NCBI RefSeq assembly: GCF_000283155.1
Contig: NW_004454163.1
Coordinates: 4,239,545-4,303,544 of the forward strand
DNA: 64,000 bases
Source of the DNA: Ceratotherium simum simum
Taxonomy: Eukaryota > Chordata > Mammalia > Perissodactyla > Rhinocerotidae
Direction: 5' to 3'
Part shown: piece after piece, positions 22,711 to 35,121 of the stretch
Numbering within the stretch: position 1 is the first letter of the stretch
Layout of the letters: every line of letters begins with the position of its first letter
Translations under genes and position numbers: made by a program
The notes under the pieces: model-generated
What the model was told of the DNA's origin: nothing
The model's database searches: none
What the model saw: only the letters and a program-made list of their open reading frames with translations

Positions 22711-23894
22711 GAGGGAGAGCAGTAGGCACCTGGAGCTAAAGGTCTTTGAATAGGGATATCAGGGACATCAAAGAGATGCATCCCTCTTCCTGGTCTCTGA
22801 GAAAGACGAAGCTCTCCCCTTGTTCAAGGCTAACCCTTCCAGTTATGCCATTGATTCTTCCTCCTCCTGCCTCTTCTGGGACCATCTCTATCAAGTATTC
22901 CCTCTTTCTTTGACAACTTTGGTCTTTCCCGCTGCACTGGAGATCCTTAACAGAGCTCACTCTCAACAAAGAGGGTCAGTGGGGAGCATGGAATGTGTAA
23001 TTAAAACAAAGTCAAACCTCTCCAGGTAACTCTACTGTCTCTGTTTCATTCTCCTCTCCCCAGTTGAGAACTATTCTCTATCTTCTGTATTTATTCTCTA
23101 TCCTCTTGCCTATAACATATTTAGCATTCCCTGTTATAAAAAAACAGCTCCTTGAAACTTATATGCTTTTCCTTCTCTCAATGTCCCTCCCTTGGCCTCT
23201 AATACTTCTAAAGCACAACCCTATTCTTCTAACTGTGGTGCAGAAACACCTTTTATTAAAGTACCTATAATATAATAAGATAATTTGTTATCTACCTATC
23301 TTTCTCCTTCAAATACCATGAGGATCTGGAGTAGTATGTTATTTTGTCTCCCAGGGCCTGACATAGTGCTGGAACAAAGCATAGTAACACACGTATGGGG
23401 GAGGAATGGCTGGATTCCACTGTTGAAAATCGCAAATCAAACGTCATACTTTATAGGCTGACCAACTAGCCTAATTTGCCCTGGGCTAAGGGGTTTCTCA
23501 TAATGCTCAATTTTAGCGCTAGAACTGGGTGGAATTGGTTGTCCTCTGCCTTAACCTGATATTCCAGACCCAGCGTAAGCTGGCTCCAAGAAGCTTTTCC
23601 AAGCTCAGCTTATTGTATGTCCTCTCAGTCATCCTATGTTCCTGAAAAGAAAACAAAACAAAACATGTCTTTGAAGTTCCCTGAAGTTGGACCATTTGCT
23701 AAACCTTGATGAGAACGCAGAGCCTCAAGTTGAATATCATGAGAAGATGGGGTGCTGCTTCGGGTGCATCTGGTTCAGTTTGCAGCTGGAGGTCATGTAA
23801 GTGGAGCTGACCCAGATTGTAAGAAACAGGTGTATTTGGATGGGAAGAGGGGGTGTGGGATGGTTAAGAAGCAAGAAAGGAGTCTGATGTAGTG
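22711..23894. other. No gene; L2-like stretch
   Basis: About 23170-23390 has an L2-type composition with 'ccatgaggatctggag' and 'ccagggcctgacatagtgct'. Otherwise unrecognised. Confidence 0.4.
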
Positions 23895-24079
23895 CAGGAG
23901 TTCTCAAAGTGTGGTCCTCGGACAAGCAGCATCAGCCTCACCTGGAAAGCTGTTAGAAATGCAAATTCTCAGGCCCCACCCCAAACCTACCGAATCAGAC
24001 ATTTTGGGGGTACACCCAGCAATCTGTATTTTAAACTATCTAACGAATTGTAATGTGTACACAAGTTTGAGGGCCACTG
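23895..24079 (-). mobile_element. MER5A-type hAT remnant, minus orientation
   Basis: 'cagg' then 'gttctcaaagtgtggtcc', 'agaaatgcaaattctcagg', 'ccccaccccaaacctac' and the end 'gggccactg' follow MER5A in reverse. Confidence 0.75.
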
Positions 24080-27000
24080 TCTGGTGAAATGAATACTAGG
24101 AGTCAGAAAACTTGTAGTGCCAATTGTCACAGATTAACAGCGTGAGGCCCCCTCCTTAACTGAGGGCGTTGGAATGGATGATCTCTGAAGAGTTGTCCTC
24201 TCTGTGGAAATTCTTTCACCATAAGCACCCAAAGGCACATTAATGGAACATTCTTAAATGTGAAGGCCAGAATGTAATTCCATAGTGCTGTTCCTGGTCA
24301 GGGCTAGAATTCATTCTGATTATGGCACCAGGGACCCGTTAGAGAAGAAAGTGGCAGTTCTTTCTGATGTTTAGGGGAAGGAAAGTACCTTCTCGCAAAT
24401 GTCTCTAACTTCCTCTTATTAGCCTATATGCAACTATAATCCTATAATCTCAACCTGTGTCAAAACCTTAATTTAATTAACAGTTGGATTGTCTACCCAT
24501 TGCATGCCTATTGCTGTGCTGGGCACTACACTAGAGGGATTTTGTGAACCGACCTAAGCCAATTTGATCATCCACATTAAGCTTTTTTGGGAAAATATTG
24601 GTAGCCTTGAATAATTAAAAGTTGGTGAGGGTGATAGATCTCTTGGATTGGGACAACCTTGACACCAAGTTTTAATGACAGCAAAGCTCAGATTGAATTC
24701 TGCCACACATACAAACATTTTTTAGTCAGGAGACACAAAAGGAGTCGTATAACCTATTCTATAAGCTTGATAAAGTCCTAGCTCTACGTCCCTTTGAGTG
24801 TTCCCACAGCTCCTTGCATGGATGGTTCACTAGAGGCAAAGAGGCAGTAATTTAGCAGCAGGACTCAGCTAACATTCCAGCCAGATTCAGACAAGAAGAA
24901 TCCTCTGAATCAGCAGCTGGACCCGGGACAATTTCGGAATCAAGCCTCAGGCACCGCTCCTAATTGCATAGGCTATGGGGCTCGCTGGAGTCTTACACCC
25001 TGTTCACGCATGAGTGGGAATGCCTGCACAATATTTCGGTCAATACGCACGTCTTGATTGCCACTCATTTCACTGAAGAAAAATCATTTCTCATATCTAT
25101 TACTCTAACAAAGAAAGTCTCTGGAGTTGATCGGCCATAAAGATAGCTGAAGTGTTGCTAGAGCCTCATGTGGAGGGTGAAGTTTCCATTCGAGTCTTTC
25201 AAATTCTAAGCACCCCCGGAAGGAGTATTCTCAATTAGAGCACTGACCTCCATCCCTCCACCCAAATGGAAACTACCTAATAGACCCTGTTTATGGGAAA
25301 GTATTTTGACGTAAATCATAGATAGCATGCCTGGGAAATACAAAGAAAGATAATATTATGAATTTCATAATGTATGAAAAGTGATATTTTAGGTCAGAAA
25401 TTTCTGGTTGAAGATTCATAATTTCGTATAATTCAACCTAAACGCATAGCCCTTGAGTGTCTCTGAAAAAGCTATCTGCTTTTTTTGCTCCATCTTTGCT
25501 GCTGTCTTCGAATGCCCCACCCACATCTCCCCAGAGATATTGACCTTTCTTTTCTGCCTGAGATGGTTCTGTTCCAATCCTTTCCTGCCAACTGCTGCTC
25601 ATCCTGCCCATCCTGAGATATCATCTTATACAGGGAACTCTGGGCTCCTCAAATATACCAGGTGTCCTCCCAGGGCATTTTAACCATCCCTTTCTAACTG
25701 CCTTCTGAGCACTGTACTGTAAATCCTTTATTACCTCCTTTGTCCCGGCATCTAGGTCATGAGCTCCCTGAGAGCTGGGCTTGGACCTTTCTAATTGTCA
25801 GGACAGAGCAGAGGGCAGCAAACAGTGCCTCATGCTCCACAAAATGTATCCTTGAGAAGTTTTCTTGGGAGGGCGAATGAGCTTAACCTGTGTAAGAATA
25901 ATGTCCCCAGTGGACAATACAAGGCATGTTACACTTAGGTGCTAACTGTTGAGATATGGTCTGTAAGTGTTATAAACAGGGACAGAAGAATGAAGGAGAG
26001 CCTGATAGAAAGCCAGTTAAAGACATTTTGGAGGTGGGATTTGACCCCTAAGTCCCCCAGTCATAATAGACTGTGGAGGAGAACACAGGCCACACTGATT
26101 CACCCACTGGGCTCACTCTGGCCCAGTCTTTGCAAGACAATGAGGCTCCGATTAACCTGAGAGAGAGCTCTGGGCATCACCAGATCTGTGCTAGGGTGAC
26201 AAACAGAGGGATGGGGAAGGAATAACAATAGCAGTTACACCAATGAAGACAGAAATGATATCATCTGGGATCACTCAACCAATTAGCATACAATTTAGTG
26301 TAATAAGAAATCAGAGAGAGGGAGAAAGAGAGAGAATGAGAACAAGAATACAGGTGCCTACCAAGAATCAGAGAGGAAGCAAAAGACCGAAACTGGTGGA
26401 TTTCAACACTTGGTAGATCGTTCTCATTTGCCAGCAAGAATTGCACCCAAGAAGGAAGACAAGGGTGTCCTTGTCGTTTGGGAGTCCAGCCTGTTATCTA
26501 TTGCAGGTTTTGACATCTTACTTAGGCCTGTGCCAGTCTGATTTTAGGAAGAGTGTACATTATTTACATGAAAACAAATATGAGCATTAGGAGACATTTT
26601 TCCCCTGCGTGCAATTCCTACTAAAGAATTTACATTCTTCTAATTTGCTGCTTTACTGCACCACTTAGTATCCGCCTGAGATGAGCACAATGTCCTCAGT
26701 TAGGAAGGTGCTGAGGAAATTTACCCTTTTTGCACTGAATCACTTGCTCTCCTCCTTCAAGCCACCAAACTCTTACTCACTTAAAATTCCCCTTTCTAAG
26801 CATCTGTTTTGTTTTGCAGATATCAGCTGATCCCTGAATCATGATGCAGGCTTGGGAAGACTTTTGATTTTAACATTGAATTCTGAGTGTACTGTTGCAT
26901 TATTTCTACTCTGATTGAAAATGGCCTTTTCAATAACAAATGTAGGGGCATGTGTTTTATTTACATGGCAATGGATAAATTCTTCTTGAAAATGGGGATT

Positions 27001-28149
27001 CTGAATGTATTTTAGCAACACGCAAACATGAATACCATATGGTGCACCGCTTCCTGCAGAGTTAGGATAAACATCATGAATAGCATTAATGTAAACCACA
27101 TGTATTAGTGGTACCCACCCTACCAGCTCAAGAGACTCACAGACTGAAACTGAACCAGAAAAGTGTCTTAGGAAACTAAACATTGAACTTCTGCGGTGTC
27201 AGGAATCTTTGCTGTATTTTCCTTAGGAAAAAAAATTGCTTTGAACACATAGGAATACTAATGCCCATGCTTTTGCTTGTTGCATTTAGATTTTTAGGAC
27301 TAAGAATACTCTGAGGCCAAATCTGAAGACAGCTTTGATGTGACTGTGGACTTCCGTCACTCAAAAATTGTATTAAAATTGAAAGAAATGCAGAAAACCA
27401 TTGAAGGTCTTTGAGACATTGCAGGGCCGTGCTTCGGCAGCCACGCCCACCGCACTTACCTGAAAGAGTAACTCTCCGGCTCATGAAGAGTTTTTGAGCT
27501 TATTGAGGACAAATTGCAAAGGTGAGGCTGATCTTCATCAGGACAGGGCAAAGGGTGATGGACAGCCAGCTGCAGTCACATTAATGGAGACCAGTCTTTG
27601 TAGCTGTGTTTTATTTTCAAATATCAGCAAGGAACAAACTTCTCTGGTGTGCTGTTTTTGCTCAACATTTTATTGATATAATGTGGCTTGGCTGGATTAT
27701 TATAATTATAATCTATGGGGGCGGTATCCATTACCGCAACCTAGATTTTTTAAAATTTGAAGTTTTTTCCACAAGGTTTATTCTTTCACTGTGTCTGTCT
27801 CCTCCTGCCAAAACCCTACCAATGTAGGGAGATGGAGATAGGATATTTCTTGTCTATCCCTCGCTGCCTTCTTATTTATCGAATCTCTACTACGTGCCAG
27901 GTATTGTGCTAGCTGCTTTCCATTGCTCCTATGTTAGCACCGCTCCTGTTTTGAATTCCACCTCTTCTATTTAGTTGCCCAAGGGGAGGAGTTCCTCCCA
28001 TCCTTCTTCTGTTTTTACCATCTGCTCCCACTTTCCTTTCTCCACCCCAAGACCTTCCAACGTCTTGGTGACGTTAAAATCCACGTCAATAAGATTGGCC
28101 ATGAGTTACTAATTGTTGATCTGATCTGGGTTAAACATATATTGGGGTT
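24080..28149. other. No supported gene; longest repeat-poor stretch left of KLHL14
   Basis: Over 4 kb with only faint L2-like text (about 25545-25800, with 'catgagctccctgagagctg'). The segment at about 26860-27480 is notable for CpGs near 27425-27455 and a consensus 5' splice site on the minus strand (TCAG then GTAAGTG at 27460/27459). I could not build a gene from it. Confidence 0.45.
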
Positions 28150-28160
28150 TATTATGCTAA

Positions 28161-28411
28161 ATTTTTTTTTGGGGGGAGGGAAAGACTGGCCCTGAGCTAA
28201 CATCTGTTGCCAATCCTCCTCTTTTTGCTTGAGGAAGATTGTTGCTGAGCTAACGTCTGTGCCAGTCTTCCTCTACTTTATGTATGGGACGCTGCTGCAT
28301 CATGGCTTGATGAGTGATGCATAGGTCCGCGCCCAGGATCCGAACCTGCAAGCCCCTGGCCGCTAGAGAACAGAACTCGAGAACTTAACCACTATGCTAC
28401 CAGGTGGCCCC
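28161..28411 (-). repeat. ERE SINE, minus orientation, diverged
   Basis: T/G run, then 'actggccctgagctaacat', 'aggatccgaacctgc' and 'aacttaaccactatgctacc'. Flanks ATTATGCTAA (28151) and ATTATACTAT (28413) are an imperfect duplication. The element is older than most EREs here. Confidence 0.9.
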
Positions 28412-29050
28412 CATTATACTATTTTTTCACTTTTATTTAAGCTTGAAAATTTTCATAATAAAACATTAAAATAATCCATGTTTATGACTCTTCCTAAATC
28501 CTGTTCTTACAGTTCCTGACTATAATCTTCACCTCCATTTCGGCTACCATGGACAAGGCCACATGTTGGACCTCAACATCACTCAGACTATTTCTCCCCC
28601 AAGGTCTCCGACCATGAAATTTCCTTATCTGCACTCACTTTCCATCTTACCCACTACTACCCCATCCCCTCTACTGAATTCATTACTGATCAACATTCAG
28701 ATCTCTAATCCCTTTACCACTCTCAGTTCTCAAAATCCCTTTGTTTTCATTTGGGCTTCAATTAAGTTCCTGCCTGGCCTACGTCCCTTGATTGGGCAAT
28801 GAAATTATTCTCATGTCAGCACCTTTAATTCCTTACCCACTCGTTTCTTTATATGGTACCTGCTCCTCCAATCTTCATCCCGTGGAAGCCCCACTACACA
28901 TTTTTCTCCTGTTTCCTTGCACAGCAAATATACCCCTAGGCCACATTACTTGGGTACAGTCCATATGCCAGAAAATAACCAATATTATTCCTTCAGGGAA
29001 TATCTTATGAGCTGCCATCCTTCTTTTATTTTAACGCACACCTTAGCCAT
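28412..29050. other. No gene; unrecognised, possibly a degenerate LINE
   Basis: Pyrimidine-rich plus strand with broken open frames. Composition suggests an old LINE but I cannot assign it. Confidence 0.35.
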
Positions 29051-29271
29051 CTAGAGCAGCACTGTCAACTAAAACTTTGTATGATGATTGACATGTTCTT
29101 TGAATCTCTGCTGTTCAAAATGGTGGCCACAAGCCACATGTGCTGTTGAGCACTAGAAAGGTGACTAGTGAGACTGAGAAACTGAAATTTAATTTTATCA
29201 AATTTTCATTGATTTAAAATTAAATAGTCATGTGTGGCTAGTGGCTACGATGCTGGACAGCACAGCTCTAG
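29051..29271. mobile_element. hAT-like palindromic DNA transposon remnant
   Basis: Ends CTAGAGCAGCACTGTC and GACAGCACAGCTCTAG are inverted repeats. Inside, 'gccacaagccacatgtg' and 'catgtgtggctagtggcta' form a second inverted pair. This is a familiar small non-autonomous mammalian DNA transposon. Confidence 0.7.
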
Positions 29272-29469
29272 AGCTGTGGGGCGCAGTCCTCATCTCAGCA
29301 TCATTGCTACCACCTGGATTCTCCCTGCCAAGGTGGTATGTTTCCTTCTCACCACGAGGGCAGCCAGCCCCTCTGTATTGTGGATATTTTCTCTCTTTGT
29401 GATGCCTTTGTTGTTGTCTCTGGGATAGACTGACAATGCAAGGTACAAAGATCAAAAACTCTGGGTTGT

Positions 29470-29985
29470 GTGCCCCTGCCTAAACTTCTCCTTCTGCTAG
29501 GCGATCTTTATGCTTTATTTCAGCACCAAACGCCTGGACTTCCGTCATCTCTTTCCTGAACCTCTGCAATAGTCTCTGGCTTCTTTCCTTGCCAACATTT
29601 TTGCTCCCCCACAGTCCATTCTTTACCCAGAAGATAGAAGAATACATTAAAATGAAATTCAGGCTTCCTCTTCTCCTCTATTGCCATTCCAGAGATGTTA
29701 CAAATGTTTTAGCCTAGAAAGTTCCTCTTCTACTTTTTGCATAGCTAGCTTCTCATCCTTCAAATCTCAGCTTAAATGACAACTTCTGAGAAAAGTCTTT
29801 TCTGACAGTCTAAAGAATATCCTTATTTCACTGTCTGCCTCAGGCCCTGTTTTTTCCCTTTGTCACATTTGCTTGTTGCTATTTTATTTGTTTGTTTAAT
29901 TGTCCTCTCCTATAAAACGTACACTCCATGATAGCAGGGATCACAGTAGTTTTTGCTCCATCCCCCCTGTACCAGAGCATGAATC
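29470..29985 (+). repeat. L2 LINE 3' region
   Basis: 'cttcaaatctcagcttaaat', 'gaaaagtcttttctgacag' and 'acgtacactccatgatagc' are the conserved L2 3' end in order. Confidence 0.7.
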
Positions 29986-30360
29986 AGAGCAGCACGGCTC
30001 TAGCAGACTATCTGAGAGAGAGGGTAGACGCTTCCTGTGCCTGACCTCCTTGCTCCACCACAGGCCCCAGACCCTTCTGTGGCCCGTAGTGGTTCTCTCT
30101 CTACTCAGGGGAATAAGAATTTCTCTCCAACAACAGAAATGTACAAGTCTACTGACCATTCTCTGGAAGTGGGGCTTGCATTTTTCACGTCTTTTGTGAG
30201 CTCGCCAGCTACACAGGTGCATCTGAGGCTGGATTGCAGGGGTGTACTGATGAGAACTGCAGGTTGAAGTCCTGACTTGTTGCTTACAGTCTGTACAAGA
30301 TTGGGCATATTACATAACCTCTCTGTGTCAGTTTAACACGTGCATTAAAAATATAGCCAG

Positions 30361-30968
30361 GTGATACATCTAGACAATGGAATGTCATTCAACACTAAAA
30401 AGAAATGAACTATCAATCCATGAAAAGACATGGAGGAAACTTAAATGCCTATTACTGAGTGAAAGAAGCCACTCCGAAAAGACAACATACTGTATGATTC
30501 CAACTACTGAATCCCTTAGAGGTACCTTTTCTCAATACCTCAGAGCTATTTGCATCTGGAGTTTCAATGACATTCTGGAAAAGGCAAAACTATGGAGACA
30601 GTGAAAAGATGGGTGGTTACCAGGGGTTGGGATGGAAGAGAGGGATGAATAGGTGAAGCATAGAGGATTTTTAGGGCAGTTAAAATACCCTGTATCATAC
30701 CATGATGGATACATGTCATTTGTTGAAACTCACAGAATATACAACACCAAGAGTGAACTGTAACGTAGACTATGGACTTTGAGTGATTATGATGTATCAA
30801 TGTAGGTTCATCAGCTCTAATACATGTGCCACTGGTGGGGGATGTTGATAATGGGGAAGGCTATATGTGTGTGAGGGGGAAGGGTATATGTGGGAAATTT
30901 ATGTACCTTCTCCTGAATTTTGCTATGAACCTAAAACTGTTCTAAAAAATACAATCAATTAAAAAAAT
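30361..30968 (+). mobile_element. L1M-type LINE 3' end
   Basis: 'acaatggaatgtcattcaac', 'gattccaactact', 'gatgggtggttaccagggg' and 'ctaaaactgttctaaaaaat' are the sense 3' end of an L1M, ending in an A-rich tail. A 10-bp duplication ATATAGCCAG flanks it (30351-30360 and 30969-30978). About 80 bp after 'ccaactact' does not fit the usual L1 and may be a local insertion. Confidence 0.8.
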
Positions 30969-30978
30969 ATATAGCCAG

Positions 30979-31225
30979 CGTTTTATAGAGTGCTTACAAT
31001 GAGCCAGGTGTGATACTAAGTGCCTTACATGAATTCGTACTTAACACTTGCAACAAAATATTAGATCCCTTTTCGTGATCCTTATATTGTAGATGGAGAT
31101 TTGGGGCTTAGAGACATGGAGTACTTTGCACAAGGTCGCACAGTTAGTGAATGGCTAAGCTGGAATTCTAATCCAGGGCTTCCCATCTCCAGACTCTGAT
31201 CCCCTAGTGCTATGCAGCTTTTGGA
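30979..31225 (-). repeat. MIR-like fragment
   Basis: 'gagtgcttacaatgagccag', 'tgtagatggagatttgggg' and 'aaggtcgcacagttagtg' give antisense MIR order. A related stretch is present in the KLHL14 intron at about 61285. Confidence 0.6.
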
Positions 31226-33669
31226 TGATAGCGCTCGGGGTTCTTATAACAGCCTGGTGAAGTAACACAGTGTTGATAAATGATTAAGCCCTGTGTAAAT
31301 ACAAGTTAACATAATTTGGAGAAGGGACAAATGGCCGAGTCCCTTGGCACATGACCATCTTGTATATACGGTCCCAAACAAGGAGTGGCTCAGCTGGCTA
31401 CATCATCTGTAGTGTCCACAGACTTCCTCTGGGAAGTGCAGCATGACGTTAGCCCTCTCACTGGGCTAGGGAGATGATCTGGGTGAGAAGCAAAGGGAGA
31501 ATTGCTCTCCTCTGGGTGCTGCACACAAGCTTGAGACTTGGAACTGTACAGGATTCTGACTACTCTGTCCATCTGTGCCTTAAAAGTGGGAGGAGAGGAA
31601 CCAGTGTCAGCAAGCACAAAGTGCTCAGGCCCCTACAACCAAGATCTCAAAATGCTCACTCTGTGTCTTATTCTGTGCACTTCCATCATCTCTGCAAGCA
31701 GCACTCAACAGAAAATTCATCCCTTTTTCACACCTGGGGAGACAGAATTAGAAAGAGGTGAAATCATTTGCCTAAGGTCATGGACTTCATCATTGCTGAG
31801 AGCAAGGAACAGGAACGGAAACACTTCTTTACTCCAAATTCAGGGTTTTATCTAGTAGATGCTTCTGCCTAAAAAGCTGGTGTTTCAGTTCTTTTATGCT
31901 AGGCTCCATTTCAGCATTTCTTCTGATGTATGGCCCAAATTCTGCTTCAGTGGGTCTTGCTCAAAACTCATTTCTTTGGTGAACCATCCTCTAATCTCAT
32001 ATGACCACAGGCTCTCCTTAGACCGAAGCTCCCGGACGTGGTCTTTGAAAAATTACATCATAATCCTAAAAAGAAATGAAGGAAATTGAAACCAATCTTT
32101 GCGACACACTATTTTTATTTGGTTGCCTGTGCTATTTAGATGAAGAGGGTACTGAATGGGGACTATATCTTTTCCATGTTTTATACCATGCTTAATAAAT
32201 TCTCAGAATATAATAAATGTTTCACAGGTCAATGAAAAATTCCAAAGCACATAACCTACTGGGGAGGTTGTAAAATTATTCATGGCTGACACTGATGAGA
32301 GGATCAGAGTTTTTACCCTACAGGGAGAAGACATTGTGACATCCAGAGAAGCCAGGAGTTATTCTTGGGAAAACTAGATGTATAAAGTATTTCGATAAAA
32401 TCTTCTTCCAGAATGAATATTAATAAGGCGTATACAAATGTACATAATAGCAATGTGCTAATTTACGCTATTCTAGGATAAAACAAATAGTTGGTTCTGG
32501 TTATTTATCATGTGATGCACTAGTTTTAATATGGGTTCTTAAAAGAGGGCCTTTAAAATGGTATATTGCTGATCAAATGAGATAACGTGTATAAGAGAGC
32601 ATATGTATATTAAATATTATATATGTGTAAATTATTATTCTTAAAGATGGAATTTAAGATGTCTGAAAAAGTGAATGGGCTTTGTGGAATTATTGGAAAT
32701 TAAAAGTGCAAAGATCTTGGACAAACAAAATTTGAAATCAAACCATCCACATTGTATGACTGTTACATGGGGTGTGGTAGAAAAGGTTACTAGGAACAGG
32801 AAGTAGGAGAAAAAATTATCTAGAATAAGAGGGAGGAGAAAGTACTTTAGTAATGTACATGGAAGTTGACAGCACAAGTTTTGAACATTTTCTTCCTTAA
32901 TTTATCTGTCGTAATGTCCTGATATCAATTTTCATTGCAATTGAAACCATTTACTCATGTGTGTATGTGTTACTGAAAGGCGTTGTGCTTATGTATACTG
33001 TAACTGTCCAAGCACAACTATAGAAGAAAGTGGATATAAAGAAATTTTGGGGTCAGTGAAAGAGTGGGTACATGGAACCACAGAGAAGCTCAAGTCCAGG
33101 TCAATGGTCAAGACTGGTATGAGCTGGGTGGGAGCAGAATGACCTGGAGTAGGATGTGTCCTCAAGTAAGAACTTAAGGCAGGGGGACAGGATATCACAG
33201 TCTTGTTTTTTTAATTAATAAATGCAAAGTACTAGGTGCTATGATGATGATGATGATGATGACGACATTTTTTTGAGCAATTACTAGGTATCAAGTATAT
33301 ATTTTACTTGCATTTACAGGTATCAAAATGTCTTATCTTTATGTGAACACTCTGATAGATAGGAGAAACTACAGGATGCCATGAAACCACATAAGAAGGG
33401 CATCTACCCAGTCTAGGAGGATTCTTTTAGGTTTTCAGGAGAAGGTGAATGTCTTAAATGAGAGTGGAGGTGAGATGGAAATATGAGAGGGGAGTAGGGT
33501 GGAGAGAGGAGAGCATTCAGGTGGCACATAAGAATGGTAAAAAGACGCAGCTGATGCCTTCTCCTCCAGACCCTAGTCCTACCCATCATGTTATGTATGA
33601 AGCCATCCCTGGCGAAAGAGTCATCCTATATACAATAAAACAAAACAAAACAAAACAAAACTGAGTTCC
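31226..33669. other. No gene; weak MIR traces
   Basis: MIR-like traces at about 31690-31850 and 33270-33360. A (GAT)n run lies at 33241-33264 and an (AAAAC)n run at about 33637-33660. No exon seen. Confidence 0.45.
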
Positions 33670-34093
33670 CTCTCCACAACTTGCTTTTACTATTTGTGGT
33701 AGAGGTTGTCTTGTCCACCAATACATCTGGTCCTGTCTCCATTCACATAGAAGATAAAATTTCCCTTATCCCCAAAGACACAGCCATGGAATTGGCCTTG
33801 GCCAACGACATGTAAGCAGGAGTGAATTGGGTAGAGGCACATAAATGCTGATGTGCTATTCTCCATACTCCTCTTCGTTCTATTGAACCAGGAGATCATG
33901 TGTTCCCGATGGCATGGTTATAGGAGCCTCTTTCAGCCTGGATCAGTGAATTGCTTTATGGAGTGTCCTCATTCAGTGTCTGAGAGAGAATCCTGAGGGT
34001 CACCTTGACTGACAGTAAATTTTGCATGAGAAATAAATTTCTGTTCTAAGTCACTAAAATTTTGAGGAGTGGTGTTTATAAGTGCAACATAAC
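33670..34093 (+). repeat. LTR-like fragment, family unresolved
   Basis: 'gagaaataaatttctgttct' and the end 'aacataaca' look like the poly(A)/R end of a MaLR-type LTR, but the 5' part is too diverged to name. Confidence 0.35.
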
Positions 34094-35028
34094 ATTGTTC
34101 TGTTCTGTTCTGTTTGCCTTTGAAAACCTTTCTGTTTCTAGATTTGCACCTTATTTCTGTATTCTTTGACTGACTTTTACCATAAAGTATTGTCTATGGG
34201 CTCTTAGGGGTATTTACATTTCTGCTGCAATAAAATGACTTTCCATATAACATACTATTATTTACAAATCTCTTGATGAATTTCAGATGAAAGTTTGAGT
34301 TAAAAATATAAGAAATGCTTCTTTAAAATCTTATATGAATAATAATCTGCAAGACATTCTCAGTATTATATTACCTTCAGTGTTTTGATGTTTGTTTTTT
34401 CTTTTTTACTGGCATAATACATTCTACAGTTTTTCCATAGTCACTGATTAAAAAGAACTTAATTTTCAGGTAACGTGACATTCCAATATTTATTAGGAAT
34501 AAACTCCTTAGAAATTATAGGCACAGGTTAAATCCATATATCCTTCTGGAACTATTTTTTTTTAAAGGGAGTGTTTCCACTACATTGCTAGACTTCGAAG
34601 TTTGCATTAATTAAAATGCACATTAACACACTTCACTGAAGCTAGAATTTTGACGTTAGACACTTTTGGATGGTATGAGAAGGTGGGACCAAAACTCACA
34701 AATTTGGACCAGTTTGTTGCTGAGAATCTGCTGTCAGTTTTGTTTTCCAAAGTAATTCACAGGCAAAGTAAAAACAGATTAATAAAAATTCAGGTGCAAC
34801 TGCATCATCAGTAGACTGGATGACTAAGTTGAGAGGCTGACCTGAGACAAGGGCAAAAGTTCCAATGAGATTCTGTTTATTGCGTAATTTACTAAGGACA
34901 AAGGCAGTAGAGTGTTTTCTGGGGTGTTTCTATTTGGAGACCCAGAGAAAGAAGGTAGGAGATTATAAGATGTTTTCTATAGAAGAGCTTCTCTCTGGCC
35001 AAACACAGAAAAGACTGGTCATTCAACA
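34094..35028. other. No gene; unrecognised sequence
   Basis: AT-rich, with no features that I can support. Confidence 0.5.
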
Positions 35029-35032
35029 GGTC

Positions 35033-35090
35033 TTCCTCCCTCCCTCCCTCCCTCCCTCCTTCCTTCCTTCCTTCTTTTCTTCCTTCCTTT

Positions 35091-35114
<24 letters not shown>
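35033..35114. repeat. Pyrimidine tract: (CTCC)n, (CTTC)n, (TC)n
   Basis: About 80 bp of pure pyrimidine on the plus strand. A mirror-rich tract of this kind can adopt triplex (H-DNA) structure. Confidence 0.9.

Positions 35115-35121
<7 letters not shown>

Noticed and set aside
26839..27183. 114-codon minus-strand frame adjoining the splice-site candidate
   Set aside because: No protein family resemblance; kept only as a possible non-coding transcript in the findings.
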